Source: an uncultured beta proteobacterium
GTDB lineage: Bacteria > Pseudomonadota > Gammaproteobacteria > Burkholderiales > Rhodocyclaceae
DNA length: 37,013 nt
Reading direction: 5' to 3'
NCBI GenBank assembly: GCA_903886975.1
Contig: CAISOB010000014.1
Location: 1 to 37,013 of the forward strand
Under the pieces are notes generated by a model. It saw only the letters and a program-made list of their open reading frames with translations, was not told where the DNA came from and searched no databases. A program made the translations under genes and the position numbers. Shown here piece after piece: positions 26,234-35,151 of the stretch; within the stretch, counting starts at the first letter, position 1; each line of letters begins with the position of its first letter.

Positions 26234-27355
26234 TCATGAGCCGTCCGGCAAGGCGAGCAGTCTTTGCACGAGATCTCGCCGCACCACTTCGCGAGCTGCG
26301 TCCGCGGGCCTGTGCGGATCGGCCGGCAAGCTTGGCCAGAGCGCAAACAGGAAGCGCTGATAAAAACCTGCCTGCTGGTTGGCGGTCCAGTCGCGGGCCG
26401 TCGGCACGACGACCTGCAGCGCCGAGAGGAGCCGCCGCGTTTGCTCATCGTGAGTCGGCAGTCGCGGGCCGTAATGACCTGCCGGCCCCATACGCGTAGC
26501 GACGCGCAGGCAATCGCCATGCAAACCCAGTTGCGCGGCGATCGACGGTCGCACCCCCTGGGCTACGGCGGCCCGGACTTTCGCTTCCTCGGACGCCGGC
26601 GTCATTCGCTCGCACAAGCGCAGGTCCCCGGTGTTGTGGGCCAGCGTCAAGTAACACCAGTCACGCGAGGGCGCTTCGGGGTCGGTGGGCGCTGCCGCCG
26701 GTATCGATTCGCACCAGCGCGGATCTTCACTGCCGATCGCCGCGAGGTGCGCGATATAGCGCCGGTCTTCGAGCGCTAACGGGTTGCCGGGCGCGGCCAG
26801 GATTTGCCGCGCTCGCGCGAGCGCCGCCCGGTCATGTTCAAGACCGCCGTAGACGTCGCGGAGCCGGATCGCCGCTTGCATGACGCCATCGATATGGATC
26901 GCGTCGATGTCATAGCCCATGCGCTCGAAGATTCGAACCAGTTGCACATCCGATAAGCCGGTGCCGCTGCGGTACTGCGCCCGTGTGCGGGTCCGGCAAC
27001 TGAGGGCCGAATAGCCGCTCGACAGCGGGTCGAAGTCGACGAGCGGTCGAACCTGCGCGCAGATTCCCGCGTCGCGTCGCGTCTGCGCGACCCGCTCGTA
27101 ACAATCGGAACGGAGATACGATGAGCCGCCGCCCCCAAATAAAACGCTGTAGCGCTGATACGCGGCCCATGAAATTCGCTCGCAGAGCGCGGTCTCCCCG
27201 ACGTTTTGAGCAAAATAGTACAGTACCATCTCGTGCGCCGTCGGGGCGCGCCGCGAAGTCCGCCAGCCTGGCGAGAACGACAGCCCGGACAGGGTCAGGA
27301 CGATGGCAAGACCGATAAGCGCGGTATTTCTGAGGCGAAAGACGGATTTCTTCAT
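26234..27355 (-). CDS. exported or membrane-anchored protein of unknown function with paired cysteines
   Basis: A 373-residue protein that I do not recognise. Residues 1-30 hold a basic start and one hydrophobic helix (LRNTALIGLAIVLTLSGLSF), so it is probably exported or anchored in the inner membrane. The remainder has eight or more cysteines in loosely repeated units (for example ALCERISW, DCYERVAQ, GICAQVRP, RWCESIPA, WCYLTLA, RLCERM), spaced as if disulfide-bonded. Motifs such as C-E-R and W-C-Y-L-x-L-A recur and suggest a divergent internal repeat. It is encoded upstream of the TPR-CHAT gene on the same strand (206-nt gap) and divergently from aceE. Ribosome binding site GGGA is weak. 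Confidence 0.6.
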   Translation of the reverse strand: MKKSVFRLRNTALIGLAIVLTLSGLSFSPGWRTSRRAPTAHEMVLYYFAQNVGETALCERISWAAYQRYSVLFGGGGSSYLRSDCYERVAQTRRDAGICAQVRPLVDFDPLSSGYSALSCRTRTRAQYRSGTGLSDVQLVRIFERMGYDIDAIHIDGVMQAAIRLRDVYGGLEHDRAALARARQILAAPGNPLALEDRRYIAHLAAIGSEDPRWCESIPAAAPTDPEAPSRDWCYLTLAHNTGDLRLCERMTPASEEAKVRAAVAQGVRPSIAAQLGLHGDCLRVATRMGPAGHYGPRLPTHDEQTRRLLSALQVVVPTARDWTANQQAGFYQRFLFALWPSLPADPHRPADAAREVVRRDLVQRLLALPDGS

Positions 27356-27395
27356 CGTCCCGTGTGCTCATTGAACTGCCAGTCGAAAAATGGGT

Positions 27396-27439
27396 CGTAA
27401 TTGCACGATGAAAAACGTAATTTCACGATGTGATATAAA
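27396..27439 (+). promoter_or_regulatory. 15-bp direct repeat and -10 box upstream of aceE
   Basis: CGTAATTGCACGATG (27396-27410) and CGTAATTTCACGATG (27416-27430) differ at one base and are 20 bp apart start to start, two helical turns. TATAAA (27434-27439) follows directly and no good -35 box is present. The arrangement suggests a binding site for an activator of the PDH operon. Confidence 0.5.
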
Positions 27440-27518
27440 ATGTCGGGGTCGCCACGCCGGCGCACTTCCCTTCGCGACTATATATTATCCTTGCTGTTTC
27501 CCCACCCAATGGGAATAA

Positions 27519-27531
27519 GAGCAAGTTGCTC
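27519..27531 (+). promoter_or_regulatory. 13-bp palindrome in the aceE leader
   Basis: GAGCAA-G-TTGCTC is a perfect inverted repeat located 24 nt before the aceE ATG. It could be an operator or a small RNA hairpin near the ribosome binding site AGGAG. Function is unknown. Confidence 0.35.
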
Positions 27532-27554
27532 ATGTGCAGACCAGGAGACCCGTC

Positions 27555-30248
27555 ATGGCAGTAAATCCCGAAAACGTCCCGATGTCCGCCCCCGCCGATG
27601 CGGATCCGCAAGAGACGCGAGAATGGCAGGACGCGCTGGCTGGTGTCATCGACAAGGAAGGCATCGACCGGGCCCATTTCCTGATCGAGCAGATGATCGA
27701 GCAGGCGCGCGAGGAGGGGATAGACATCCCCTACAGCGCGACGACCGAGTACGTCAACTCCATCCCGGTCGACCTGCAACCGAAATACCCCGGCAACGCC
27801 ACGATTGAAATCCGCATCCGCAATTACCTGCGCTGGAACGCCATGGCCATGGTCGTGCGCGCCAATCGCGACACCAACGTCGGCGGGCACATCGCGTCCT
27901 TCGCCTCGTCGGCGGCGCTTTACGACGTAGGCTTCAACTGGTTCTGGCGCGCGCAGACCGACGCGTTCGGCGGCGACATGGTGTTCTTCCAGGGGCACTC
28001 GATTCCCGGCGTCTATGCGCGCGCCCACCTGATGGGCCGGCTCACCGACGAGCAGGTGCACAACTTCCGCCGTGAAGTCGACGGCAAGGGCCTGTCGTCC
28101 TACCCGCATCCCTGGCTGATGCCTGATTTCTGGCGCTTTCCGACGGTGTCGATGGGACTCGGCCCGATCCAGGCGATCTACCAGGCGCGCTTCATGAAAT
28201 ACATGGAAAGCCGCGGCTTCATCGAAGCCAGGGATCGCAAGGTCTGGGCCTTCCTCGGCGACGGCGAAACCGACGAAGTCGAGTCGCTCGGGGCGATCGG
28301 CATGGCCTCGCGCGAAAAGCTCGACAACCTGATTTTCGTCGTCAACTGCAATCTGCAGCGCCTCGACGGCCCGGTGCGCGGCAACGGCAAGATCATCCAG
28401 GAACTCGAGAGCACATTCCGCGGCGCCGGTTGGCACGTCATCAAGCTGATCTGGGGCCGCCACTGGGACGTGCTCTTCGAGCGCGACAAGAAGGGCATCC
28501 TCAAGAAACGCATGATGGAAGCCGTCGACGGCGATTACCAGACCTACAAGGCCAAGGACGGCGCCTACGTGCGCGAGCATTTCTTCAATACGCCAGAACT
28601 CAAGGAACTCGTCGCCGACTGGACCGACGCCGACGTCTGGCTGCTCAACCGCGGCGGCCACGACATCTTCAAGATCTACAGCGCGTTCAAGGCCGCCGTC
28701 GAGCACCCCGGCCAGCCGACGGTGATCCTGGCCAAAACGGTCAAGGGTTACGGCATGGGCGTGGCCGGCGAGGCGATGAACATCTCGCACCAGCAGAAGA
28801 AGCTCGGCAGCGAAGCGATCATCGCTTTCCGCGACCGCTTCAAGTTGCCGGTGCCCGACGACCAGATCGACGAACTGCCCTTTCTCAAGTTCGAGGAAGG
28901 CTCGGAAGAACTCAAATACATGTTCGAGCGGCGCAACGCCCTCGGCGGCTTCCTGACGCGGCGCCGGCGCAAAGCCCCGGCGCTCGAGGTGCCGGCCTTG
29001 TCGGCGTTCGAGACGCTGCTCAAGGGATCGGGCGAAGGCCGCGAAGTATCGACGACGATGTCCATCGTCCGCGTCCTCAACATCCTGATCAAGGACAAGA
29101 AGATCGGCCGCCATATCGTCCCGATCGTCGCCGACGAGTCGCGCACCTTCGGCATGGAAGGCCTGTTCCGCCAGGTCGGCATCTGGAACCAGGAAGGCCA
29201 GAACTACATTCCGGAAGATCAGGACCAGCTGATGTTCTACAAGGAAGCCAAGGACGGCCAGGTGCTGCAGGAAGGCATCAACGAAGCCGGTGCCATGGCC
29301 GACTGGATCGCCGCCGCGACCTCGTACTCCTGCCACGGCGTGCAGATGATTCCCTTCTACATCTGCTACTCGATGTTCATGCTCCAGCGCACCATGGACC
29401 TGTGGTGGGCGGCCGCCGACCAGCGCGCACGCGGTTTCCTGATCGGCGGCACCTCGGGCCGCACGACGCTCAACGGCGAAGGCCTGCAGCACGAGGACGG
29501 CCATTCGCTGGTGCTCGCCAGCCTGATCCCGAACTGCATCAGTTACGACCCGACCTTCTCCTTCGAAGTCGCGGTGGTCATGCAGGACGGCCTGCGCCGC
29601 ATGTACCAGGAAGAGGAAGACGTCTATTTCTACATCACGGTGATGAACGAGAACTACGAACATCCCGAAATGCCCGAGGGCGCCGCGCCCGACATCGTCA
29701 AGGGCATGTATCTGCTGAAGAAAGGCCAGGTCTCGGACGGCAAGCAGCCGGCGCCGCGCGTGCAGCTGCTCGGCTCGGGAACGATCTTCCGCGAAGTCAT
29801 CGCCGCCGCCGAGCTGCTCAAGAAGGACTGGGGCGTGGACGCCGACCTCTGGGGCTGCCCGAGTTTCAACGAACTTGCGCGCAACGGCAACGACTGCGCG
29901 CGCTGGAACCTGCTCAACCCGACCGACAAGCCGCGCCTCTCGCACGTCGAGAACTGCCTGGGCGACACGCGCGGGCCGGTCATTGCGGCCACCGATTACG
30001 TTCGCCTTTACGCCGAACAGATCCGGCCCTTCATCAATCGCCGCTACGTCACGCTCGGCACCGACGGCTTCGGCCGCTCGGACACGCGCGACGCGCTGCG
30101 CCATTTCTTCGAGGTCGACCGGCGCTGGGTCACTGTCGCGGCGCTCAAAGCGCTCGCCGACGACGGCGCGATCGCGCGCAGCAAGGTCGCCGAGGCGATA
30201 GCCAAATACGGCATCGACAGCAACAAGCCGAACCCGATGACGGTCTGA
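27555..30248 (+). CDS. aceE: pyruvate dehydrogenase E1 component, homodimeric
   Basis: An 897-residue thiamine-diphosphate enzyme that decarboxylates pyruvate and acetylates the lipoyl domain of E2. It has the homodimeric AceE layout and full family length. Marks: NYLRWNAMAMVVRAN near residue 95, GLGPIQAIYQARFMKYM, the ThDP motif WAFLGDGETDEVESLGAIG with NLIFVVNCNLQRLDGPVRGNG after it, and in the second half ADESRTFGMEGLFRQVGI and YSCHGVQMIPFYICYSMF. AGGAG lies about 8 nt before the ATG. It is the first gene of aceE-aceF-lpdA; the next start is 13 nt after its stop. A very long frame is also open on the opposite strand, which I take as a codon-bias shadow. Confidence 0.98.
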   Translation: MAVNPENVPMSAPADADPQETREWQDALAGVIDKEGIDRAHFLIEQMIEQAREEGIDIPYSATTEYVNSIPVDLQPKYPGNATIEIRIRNYLRWNAMAMVVRANRDTNVGGHIASFASSAALYDVGFNWFWRAQTDAFGGDMVFFQGHSIPGVYARAHLMGRLTDEQVHNFRREVDGKGLSSYPHPWLMPDFWRFPTVSMGLGPIQAIYQARFMKYMESRGFIEARDRKVWAFLGDGETDEVESLGAIGMASREKLDNLIFVVNCNLQRLDGPVRGNGKIIQELESTFRGAGWHVIKLIWGRHWDVLFERDKKGILKKRMMEAVDGDYQTYKAKDGAYVREHFFNTPELKELVADWTDADVWLLNRGGHDIFKIYSAFKAAVEHPGQPTVILAKTVKGYGMGVAGEAMNISHQQKKLGSEAIIAFRDRFKLPVPDDQIDELPFLKFEEGSEELKYMFERRNALGGFLTRRRRKAPALEVPALSAFETLLKGSGEGREVSTTMSIVRVLNILIKDKKIGRHIVPIVADESRTFGMEGLFRQVGIWNQEGQNYIPEDQDQLMFYKEAKDGQVLQEGINEAGAMADWIAAATSYSCHGVQMIPFYICYSMFMLQRTMDLWWAAADQRARGFLIGGTSGRTTLNGEGLQHEDGHSLVLASLIPNCISYDPTFSFEVAVVMQDGLRRMYQEEEDVYFYITVMNENYEHPEMPEGAAPDIVKGMYLLKKGQVSDGKQPAPRVQLLGSGTIFREVIAAAELLKKDWGVDADLWGCPSFNELARNGNDCARWNLLNPTDKPRLSHVENCLGDTRGPVIAATDYVRLYAEQIRPFINRRYVTLGTDGFGRSDTRDALRHFFEVDRRWVTVAALKALADDGAIARSKVAEAIAKYGIDSNKPNPMTV

Positions 30249-30261
30249 GGAAACCCATTTC

Positions 30262-31575
30262 ATGAGCCAGCTAATCGAAGTCAAGGTTCCGGACATCGGC
30301 GATTTCTCCGCCATTCCGGTGATTGAAATCTGCGTCAAGGTCGGCGAAACCATCAAGCTCGACGACGCGCTCGTCACGCTCGAATCGGACAAGGCGACGA
30401 TGGACGTGCCTTCGTCGGTGGCCGGCATCGTCAAGGAAATCAGGGTCGCGCTCGGCGACAAGATCTCGGCCGGCACGGTCGTCGCCGTCGTCGAAAGCAG
30501 CGCCGAACCGGCCGTCACTGCCGCCGTTCCCGCCGCTGCCGCCGCCCCCGCGCCCGCCAAAGCACCGGCGGCCGCAACGGTCAGCGCGCCGACACCGGCA
30601 GCGCCGGTCAAAGTGCCGGCGCCTCCGACTGCTGCTCCCGGCGCCGCGACGCACGCCAGCCCGTCGGTGCGTGGCTTCGCCCGCGAACTCGGCGTCGATC
30701 TCGCCCAGGTCGCGGCCAGCGGCCCGAAAGGCCGCATCCTCAAGGAAGACGTCACGGCCTTCGTCAAGGGCGTGATGGCCGGTGCGCCGGTCGCCGGCGG
30801 AGCACGCTTCGCAAGCCTCGGCGGCAGCCTCGACCTGCTGCCCTGGCCGAGCATCGATTTCACTAAGTTCGGCGAAGTCGAAGTGACTCAGCTCTCGCGC
30901 ATCCAGAAAATTTCGGGCCAGAATCTCGCGCGCAACTGGGTGATGATTCCGGCGGTGACCTATCACGAGGACGCCGACATCACCGAACTCGAAGCTTTCC
31001 GCCTCGCGCTCAATAAGGAGCACGAAAGGAGCGGCCTCAAGTTCACCCTCCTCGCTTTCCTGATCAAGGCCAGTGAGTTCGCGCTGAAGAAATTCCCGCA
31101 ATTCAACAGTTCGCTCTCGATCGCCGCAAACGGCGAAACGACGCTGGTGCTCAAGAAGTATTTCAACATCGCTTTTGCCGCCGACACGCCGAACGGGCTC
31201 GTCGTTCCGGTCGTCAAGAATGTCGACCAGAAATCGATCGCCGCGATTGCCATCGAGTGCTCAGAACTCGCCACCAAGGCGCGCGACGGCAAACTCGGCC
31301 CGGCCGAAATGAGCGGCGCCTGCTTCACCATCACCAGCGTCGGTGGCATCGGCGGCACCGGTTTCTCGCCGATCATCAATGCCCCTGAAGTCGCGATTCT
31401 CGGGGCCAGCAAGTCGGTGATGAAACCCGTCTGGAACAGCAAGAAATTCGTGCCGCGGCTGATCCTGCCGCTGTCGCTCGCCGCCGACCACCGCGTCATC
31501 GACGGCGCGCTGGCCACCCGCTTCAACGTCTATGTCGCGCAGCTGCTCGCCGACATGCGCCGCGCGCTGGTCTGA
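30262..31575 (+). CDS. aceF: dihydrolipoamide acetyltransferase, E2 of pyruvate dehydrogenase
   Basis: A 437-residue E2 subunit that carries the acetyl group on lipoate and transfers it to CoA. Domains in order: one lipoyl domain (residues 1-75) with the lipoylated Lys44 in LESDKATMD; an Ala/Pro-rich flexible linker (about 80-130); a peripheral-subunit-binding domain with SPSVRGFARELGVDLAQV and GPKGRILKEDV; and the catalytic domain from about 200 with DHRVIDGALATRF near the C terminus (the catalytic His and Asp). E. coli E2 has three lipoyl domains; here there is one. GAGG precedes the ATG. It forms one operon with aceE and lpdA. Confidence 0.97.
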   Translation: MSQLIEVKVPDIGDFSAIPVIEICVKVGETIKLDDALVTLESDKATMDVPSSVAGIVKEIRVALGDKISAGTVVAVVESSAEPAVTAAVPAAAAAPAPAKAPAAATVSAPTPAAPVKVPAPPTAAPGAATHASPSVRGFARELGVDLAQVAASGPKGRILKEDVTAFVKGVMAGAPVAGGARFASLGGSLDLLPWPSIDFTKFGEVEVTQLSRIQKISGQNLARNWVMIPAVTYHEDADITELEAFRLALNKEHERSGLKFTLLAFLIKASEFALKKFPQFNSSLSIAANGETTLVLKKYFNIAFAADTPNGLVVPVVKNVDQKSIAAIAIECSELATKARDGKLGPAEMSGACFTITSVGGIGGTGFSPIINAPEVAILGASKSVMKPVWNSKKFVPRLILPLSLAADHRVIDGALATRFNVYVAQLLADMRRALV

Positions 31576-31587
31576 TTGGAGGCGCAG

Positions 31588-33417
31588 ATGAGCCAGATCA
31601 TTGAAGTGAAAGTCCCCGACATCGGCGATTTCAAGGACGTTCCGGTGATCGAACTGTGCGTCAAGGTCGGCGACAGCGTCGCCGCCGAAGACGCCCTCGT
31701 CACCCTCGAATCGGACAAGGCGACGATCGACATCCCGAGCCCCGCGGCCGGTGTCGTCAAAGAATTGAAGGTCGCGATCGGCGACAAGGTGTCAGAAGGC
31801 ACAGTAGTCGCCGTGCTCGAAGCGGCGAGTGATGCCGCTGCAACCAAGCCGGCCGAAGTTGCCGCAGCCGCGGCTGCGCCGGTCGCTGCCAAACCGAGCG
31901 CCACTGCACCGCAAGCCGCGCCGGCCGGTCAATACGCCGGACCGGTCGACATCGAATGCGAAATGCTCGTTCTCGGCGCCGGACCCGGCGGCTATTCGGC
32001 GGCTTTCCGCAGTGCCGATCTTGGCGTCAGGACTGTCCTCGTCGAACGCTACGCGACGCTCGGCGGCGTCTGCCTCAATGTCGGCTGCATTCCGTCGAAA
32101 GCGCTGCTGCATATCGCCGTCGTCGCCGACGAGGCCGCGCACATGGCCGACTACGGCGTCGCCTTCGGCGCGCCGCAGATCGACATCGACAAGCTGCGCG
32201 CGCACAAGGCCACGGTCGTCGGCAAGCTGACCAGCGGACTCACCGGCATGGCCAAGGCGCGCAAGGTCGAGGTCGTTCGCGGCAGCGGCAGTTTCATCGA
32301 CGCCAATCACCTCGAAGTCGAAGTCACGTCGGGCAACGGCCAAGAGAAAACCGGCGCGAAGAAGGTCCTCCGTTTTGCAAAATGCATCATCGCCGCCGGC
32401 AGTTCGCCGGTGCACCTGCCTTTCATTCCCGAAGACCCGCGCATCGTCGATTCGACCGGCGCGCTCGAACTGCGCACGGTGAACGGCGCGATCCCGAAGA
32501 AGATGCTGGTCATCGGCGGCGGCATCATCGGCCTCGAAATGGCCACCGTGTATTCGCTGCTCGGCACCCGCGTCGACGTCGTCGAGATGCTCGACGGGCT
32601 GATGCAGGGCCCCGACCGCGACGCGGTCAAGGTCTGGGAAAAACAGAACCTGCAGCGCTTCGACAAGGTCATGCTGAAAACCAGGACGGTTTCGGTCGAA
32701 GCCAAGGATGACGGCCTCTACGTCAAGTTCGAGGGCGAGAAAGCGCCGGCCGGAGCGGTCAAGTACGACATGATCCTGCAATCGGTCGGGCGCTCGCCGA
32801 ACGGCAAGAAAATTGCCGCTGACAAGGCCGGCATCGCCGTCAATGAGCGCGGCTTCATTACCGTCGACCGGCAGATGCGCACCAGCGTGCCCAACATCTT
32901 CGCCATCGGCGACATCGTCGGCAATCCGATGCTGGCGCACAAGGGAACGCACGAAGGCCACGTCGCCGCCGAAGTTGCGACTGGCGAACTCAAAGGCAAC
33001 GCCGAGCTCGCGCGCGCATCTTTCGATGCGCAGGTCATCCCGAGCGTCGCCTATACGCATCCGGAAGTCGCGTGGGTCGGCTGTACCGAAGAAGAAGCGA
33101 AGAAGGACGGCCGCGCCATCGAAGTCGCGCGCTTCCCCTGGGCGGCATCGGGCCGCGCGATCGCCAACGGCGCCGAGTACGGCTTCACCAAGCTGATCTT
33201 CGACACGGAAACCCACCGCGTGATCGGCGGCGCCATCGTCGGGCCGAGCGCCGGCGACATGATCGGCGAAATTTGCCTGGCCATCGAGATGGGTTGCGAC
33301 GCCGTCGATATTGGCAAGACCATACACCCGCACCCGACGCTTGGCGAAACGATAGGACTCACTGCCGAGGTGGCGCAAGGCACTTGCACCGACATCCCGC
33401 CCGTAAAGAAGAAGTAG
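31588..33417 (+). CDS. lpdA: dihydrolipoamide dehydrogenase with N-terminal lipoyl domain, E3
   Basis: A 609-residue flavoprotein that reoxidises dihydrolipoamide with NAD. Residues 1-75 form a lipoyl domain almost identical in layout to that of AceF, with Lys44 in LESDKATID. An Ala/Pro linker follows to about residue 120. The E3 domain then has FAD motif VLGAGPGGYSAAFRSADLG, the redox disulfide GGVCLNVGCIPSK, NAD motif VIGGGIIGLEMATVYSLLG and the C-terminal catalytic IHPHPTLGETIG (His and Glu). Such lipoyl-E3 fusions occur in betaproteobacteria and a few other groups. I chose the ATG at 31588 behind GGAGG; the frame opens with a TTG at 31576 directly after the aceF stop. Confidence 0.97.
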   Translation: MSQIIEVKVPDIGDFKDVPVIELCVKVGDSVAAEDALVTLESDKATIDIPSPAAGVVKELKVAIGDKVSEGTVVAVLEAASDAAATKPAEVAAAAAAPVAAKPSATAPQAAPAGQYAGPVDIECEMLVLGAGPGGYSAAFRSADLGVRTVLVERYATLGGVCLNVGCIPSKALLHIAVVADEAAHMADYGVAFGAPQIDIDKLRAHKATVVGKLTSGLTGMAKARKVEVVRGSGSFIDANHLEVEVTSGNGQEKTGAKKVLRFAKCIIAAGSSPVHLPFIPEDPRIVDSTGALELRTVNGAIPKKMLVIGGGIIGLEMATVYSLLGTRVDVVEMLDGLMQGPDRDAVKVWEKQNLQRFDKVMLKTRTVSVEAKDDGLYVKFEGEKAPAGAVKYDMILQSVGRSPNGKKIAADKAGIAVNERGFITVDRQMRTSVPNIFAIGDIVGNPMLAHKGTHEGHVAAEVATGELKGNAELARASFDAQVIPSVAYTHPEVAWVGCTEEEAKKDGRAIEVARFPWAASGRAIANGAEYGFTKLIFDTETHRVIGGAIVGPSAGDMIGEICLAIEMGCDAVDIGKTIHPHPTLGETIGLTAEVAQGTCTDIPPVKKK

Positions 33418-34036
33418 GCGCTGCGCAAGACAACACAAAACCGCCGCGGCGTTAGCTTGCGGCGGCTTTTTTTTTGGGTGCAGTAATTGCCGGTTGATCG
33501 TTGAGCGGATGCTCACTTAGCAGCAAGCCGGTTGCGGGACCTTGCTTACACAAAAAACGACGAGTGACCCCGTTCGACCCGTTGCTGCCGGTCCGGAAAA
33601 TTGGAAGCAGCCATTCGTCGTACGAGCATCGCAATCGAACGCGGTCGCTCGAGTTGCAAAGGGGAATTCTGGCCTGAGTGGCAGGTCCGCACACGTCATG
33701 CCACAGTATCTCCTTGTCCGGGACGCCAACGCATGTTTGCCAGTTTCGGATGCTGCCACTCCGATTGGTATCCCGCGAACGGCAGACAACCTGCACACTG
33801 CGGCACCGCCGGCTCGCAGTAGGACAATTAACCAGAAAGCAATCCTTGTTACTGTCCGTACCGGCACCCGCATACGCGGAACGGAACAGTTTGGCGTAAG
33901 ATGATGCTGAACGTTTTCATTACCTGTGCATCGCTCTGGCAACGAAATTGCATGGATGAGAGTGAAAGCTGGCTACCGAATCTCCAGGCCCTGAGTCATT
34001 TGCGTGACCAAGGCCGCACCTGAGGAGGCTGCGCCT
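33418..34036. other. 619-nt stretch without a recognisable gene after the PDH terminator
   Basis: Beyond the terminator at 33441-33475 the open frames on both strands are short and motif-free. A 40-codon frame at 33901-34023 ends exactly at the ribosome binding site of the next gene, but I see no reason to call it. The promoter of the dapA-like gene should lie here; I could not define it. Confidence 0.4.
33441..33475 (+). terminator. intrinsic terminator of the aceE-aceF-lpdA operon
   Basis: CCGCCGC (33441-33447) pairs with GCGGCGG (33459-33465), 7 GC-rich pairs and an 11-nt loop, followed by nine T at 33467-33475. It begins 24 nt after the lpdA stop. Confidence 0.9.
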
Positions 34037-35008
34037 ATGAATACCGACTCGACGACGCCCAGGCCCAAATTTGAATCACCGAAGAGTTCCTTGTCGAGGC
34101 CATTCAAGGGGGTTATTTCCGCGCCCTTTATGCCGATGAACGATGATGAAAGCATCGACTGGACTTCCCTTGAACGCTATATGGATTGGATCGCAGCGCA
34201 AAACCCTGCGGCGATCGCCGTCAATATGGACGCCGCCGAGGCGCCCGCCTTGAGCGCGGAGGAGCGTGTGCGGGTGATGCACGTCGCTGCCGGAGTTGTG
34301 GCCGGGCGCGTTCCGCTGATCTGCGGTCTGATCGGCGGTTCGACCGAGGGCATGATCGCGCACGGGCGCGAACTTGTCAGCGCCGGCGCCGAAGGGTTCT
34401 GCGTCTTCCCGCCTTTGCCGGTTTTCATCGGTGCGCCGATCCCTGCGGAAATGATTAGACGCTTTCACGCCGATCTCGGCGAGGCACTTCAACGCCCGCT
34501 CATCGCGTTTCAGTTCCCCCGCGGTTGGGGGCCGGACTATTCCGGTGACATGATGCAGGCACTGGCCTCGATTCAACAGGTCATCGCGATCAAGGAATCC
34601 TCCTTTGACGCTAACCAGACCATAAATGCCGTTCAGAACGTCAAGTCCCTCGATGAGCCAATTGGGGTGCTGACAGGCAGCGACACCTTTATCTATGAAG
34701 CGCTGCTGATGGGCTGTGACGGGGCGTTGATCGGCTTCGCCGGTACGGCGGTCGCCGAACTCGTGGCCATGAATGAGGCGGTGCAAAACGGCCATGCGCA
34801 GGCAGGACGGGACATCTGGGAACAGTTGGCCCCTCTCGCCCGTTATTGCTGGCGCCCACCAATCAGGGATTTCCGGCCACGCATGAAAGAAGTCCTGCGA
34901 CTGCAGGGCCTGATCAAATCGAGTGCCGTCCGGCGTCCGCAACTCGGCATCGGCGATGAGGAGAAACGCCTGCTCAAAGCCCTGGCCCAGAGTGCCGGTC
35001 TTATTTGA
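34037..35008 (+). CDS. dihydrodipicolinate synthase (DapA) family lyase
   Basis: A 323-residue class I aldolase-like protein. The TIM barrel begins about residue 25 with FKGVISAPFMPMNDDESIDW. Lys186 in VIAIKESSFD is the likely Schiff-base lysine. In true DapA the strand 5 motif is Y-N-x-P with the proton-shuttling Tyr; here it reads FQFPRGWG, so this Tyr is replaced by Phe. The C-terminal extension beyond 290 (RRPQLGIGDEEKRLLKAL) is family-typical. It probably splits or dehydrates a 2-oxo acid and is not a lysine-biosynthesis enzyme. I chose the ATG at 34037, 8 nt after GAGGAGG, over a GTG at 34004. It stands alone; no partner gene is adjacent on the same strand. Confidence 0.82.
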   Translation: MNTDSTTPRPKFESPKSSLSRPFKGVISAPFMPMNDDESIDWTSLERYMDWIAAQNPAAIAVNMDAAEAPALSAEERVRVMHVAAGVVAGRVPLICGLIGGSTEGMIAHGRELVSAGAEGFCVFPPLPVFIGAPIPAEMIRRFHADLGEALQRPLIAFQFPRGWGPDYSGDMMQALASIQQVIAIKESSFDANQTINAVQNVKSLDEPIGVLTGSDTFIYEALLMGCDGALIGFAGTAVAELVAMNEAVQNGHAQAGRDIWEQLAPLARYCWRPPIRDFRPRMKEVLRLQGLIKSSAVRRPQLGIGDEEKRLLKALAQSAGLI

Positions 35009-35151
35009 ACCGGACTGCCGTCACGGCAATCACAAGTTCAGTGAAAGAAGAAATTATTGGGAGTCGTCCAGGTCCGAAGCGTATGCGCCATCGTGGAAAT
35101 GTGGCGCACGACAGTAAAGATTCAGGAATTCGTGACCTCGTGAACTTCCAA
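35009..35151. other. convergent intergenic gap
   Basis: It separates the dapA-like gene from the convergent ABC ATPase. I see no hairpin with a T-run. GC content drops here, marking the start of AT-richer DNA that continues to about 36.9 kb. Confidence 0.35.

Noticed and set aside
27423..30863. A 1146-codon open frame on the minus strand, opposite aceE and the start of aceF
   Set aside because: aceE and aceF on the plus strand are certain. High GC and strong third-position bias leave the antisense frame free of stops, and its product is rich in low-complexity residues without any domain.
33901..34023. 40-codon frame that ends exactly at the ribosome binding site of the dapA-like gene
   Set aside because: There is no Shine-Dalgarno in front of it and no recognisable motif; the position alone is weak support for a leader peptide.
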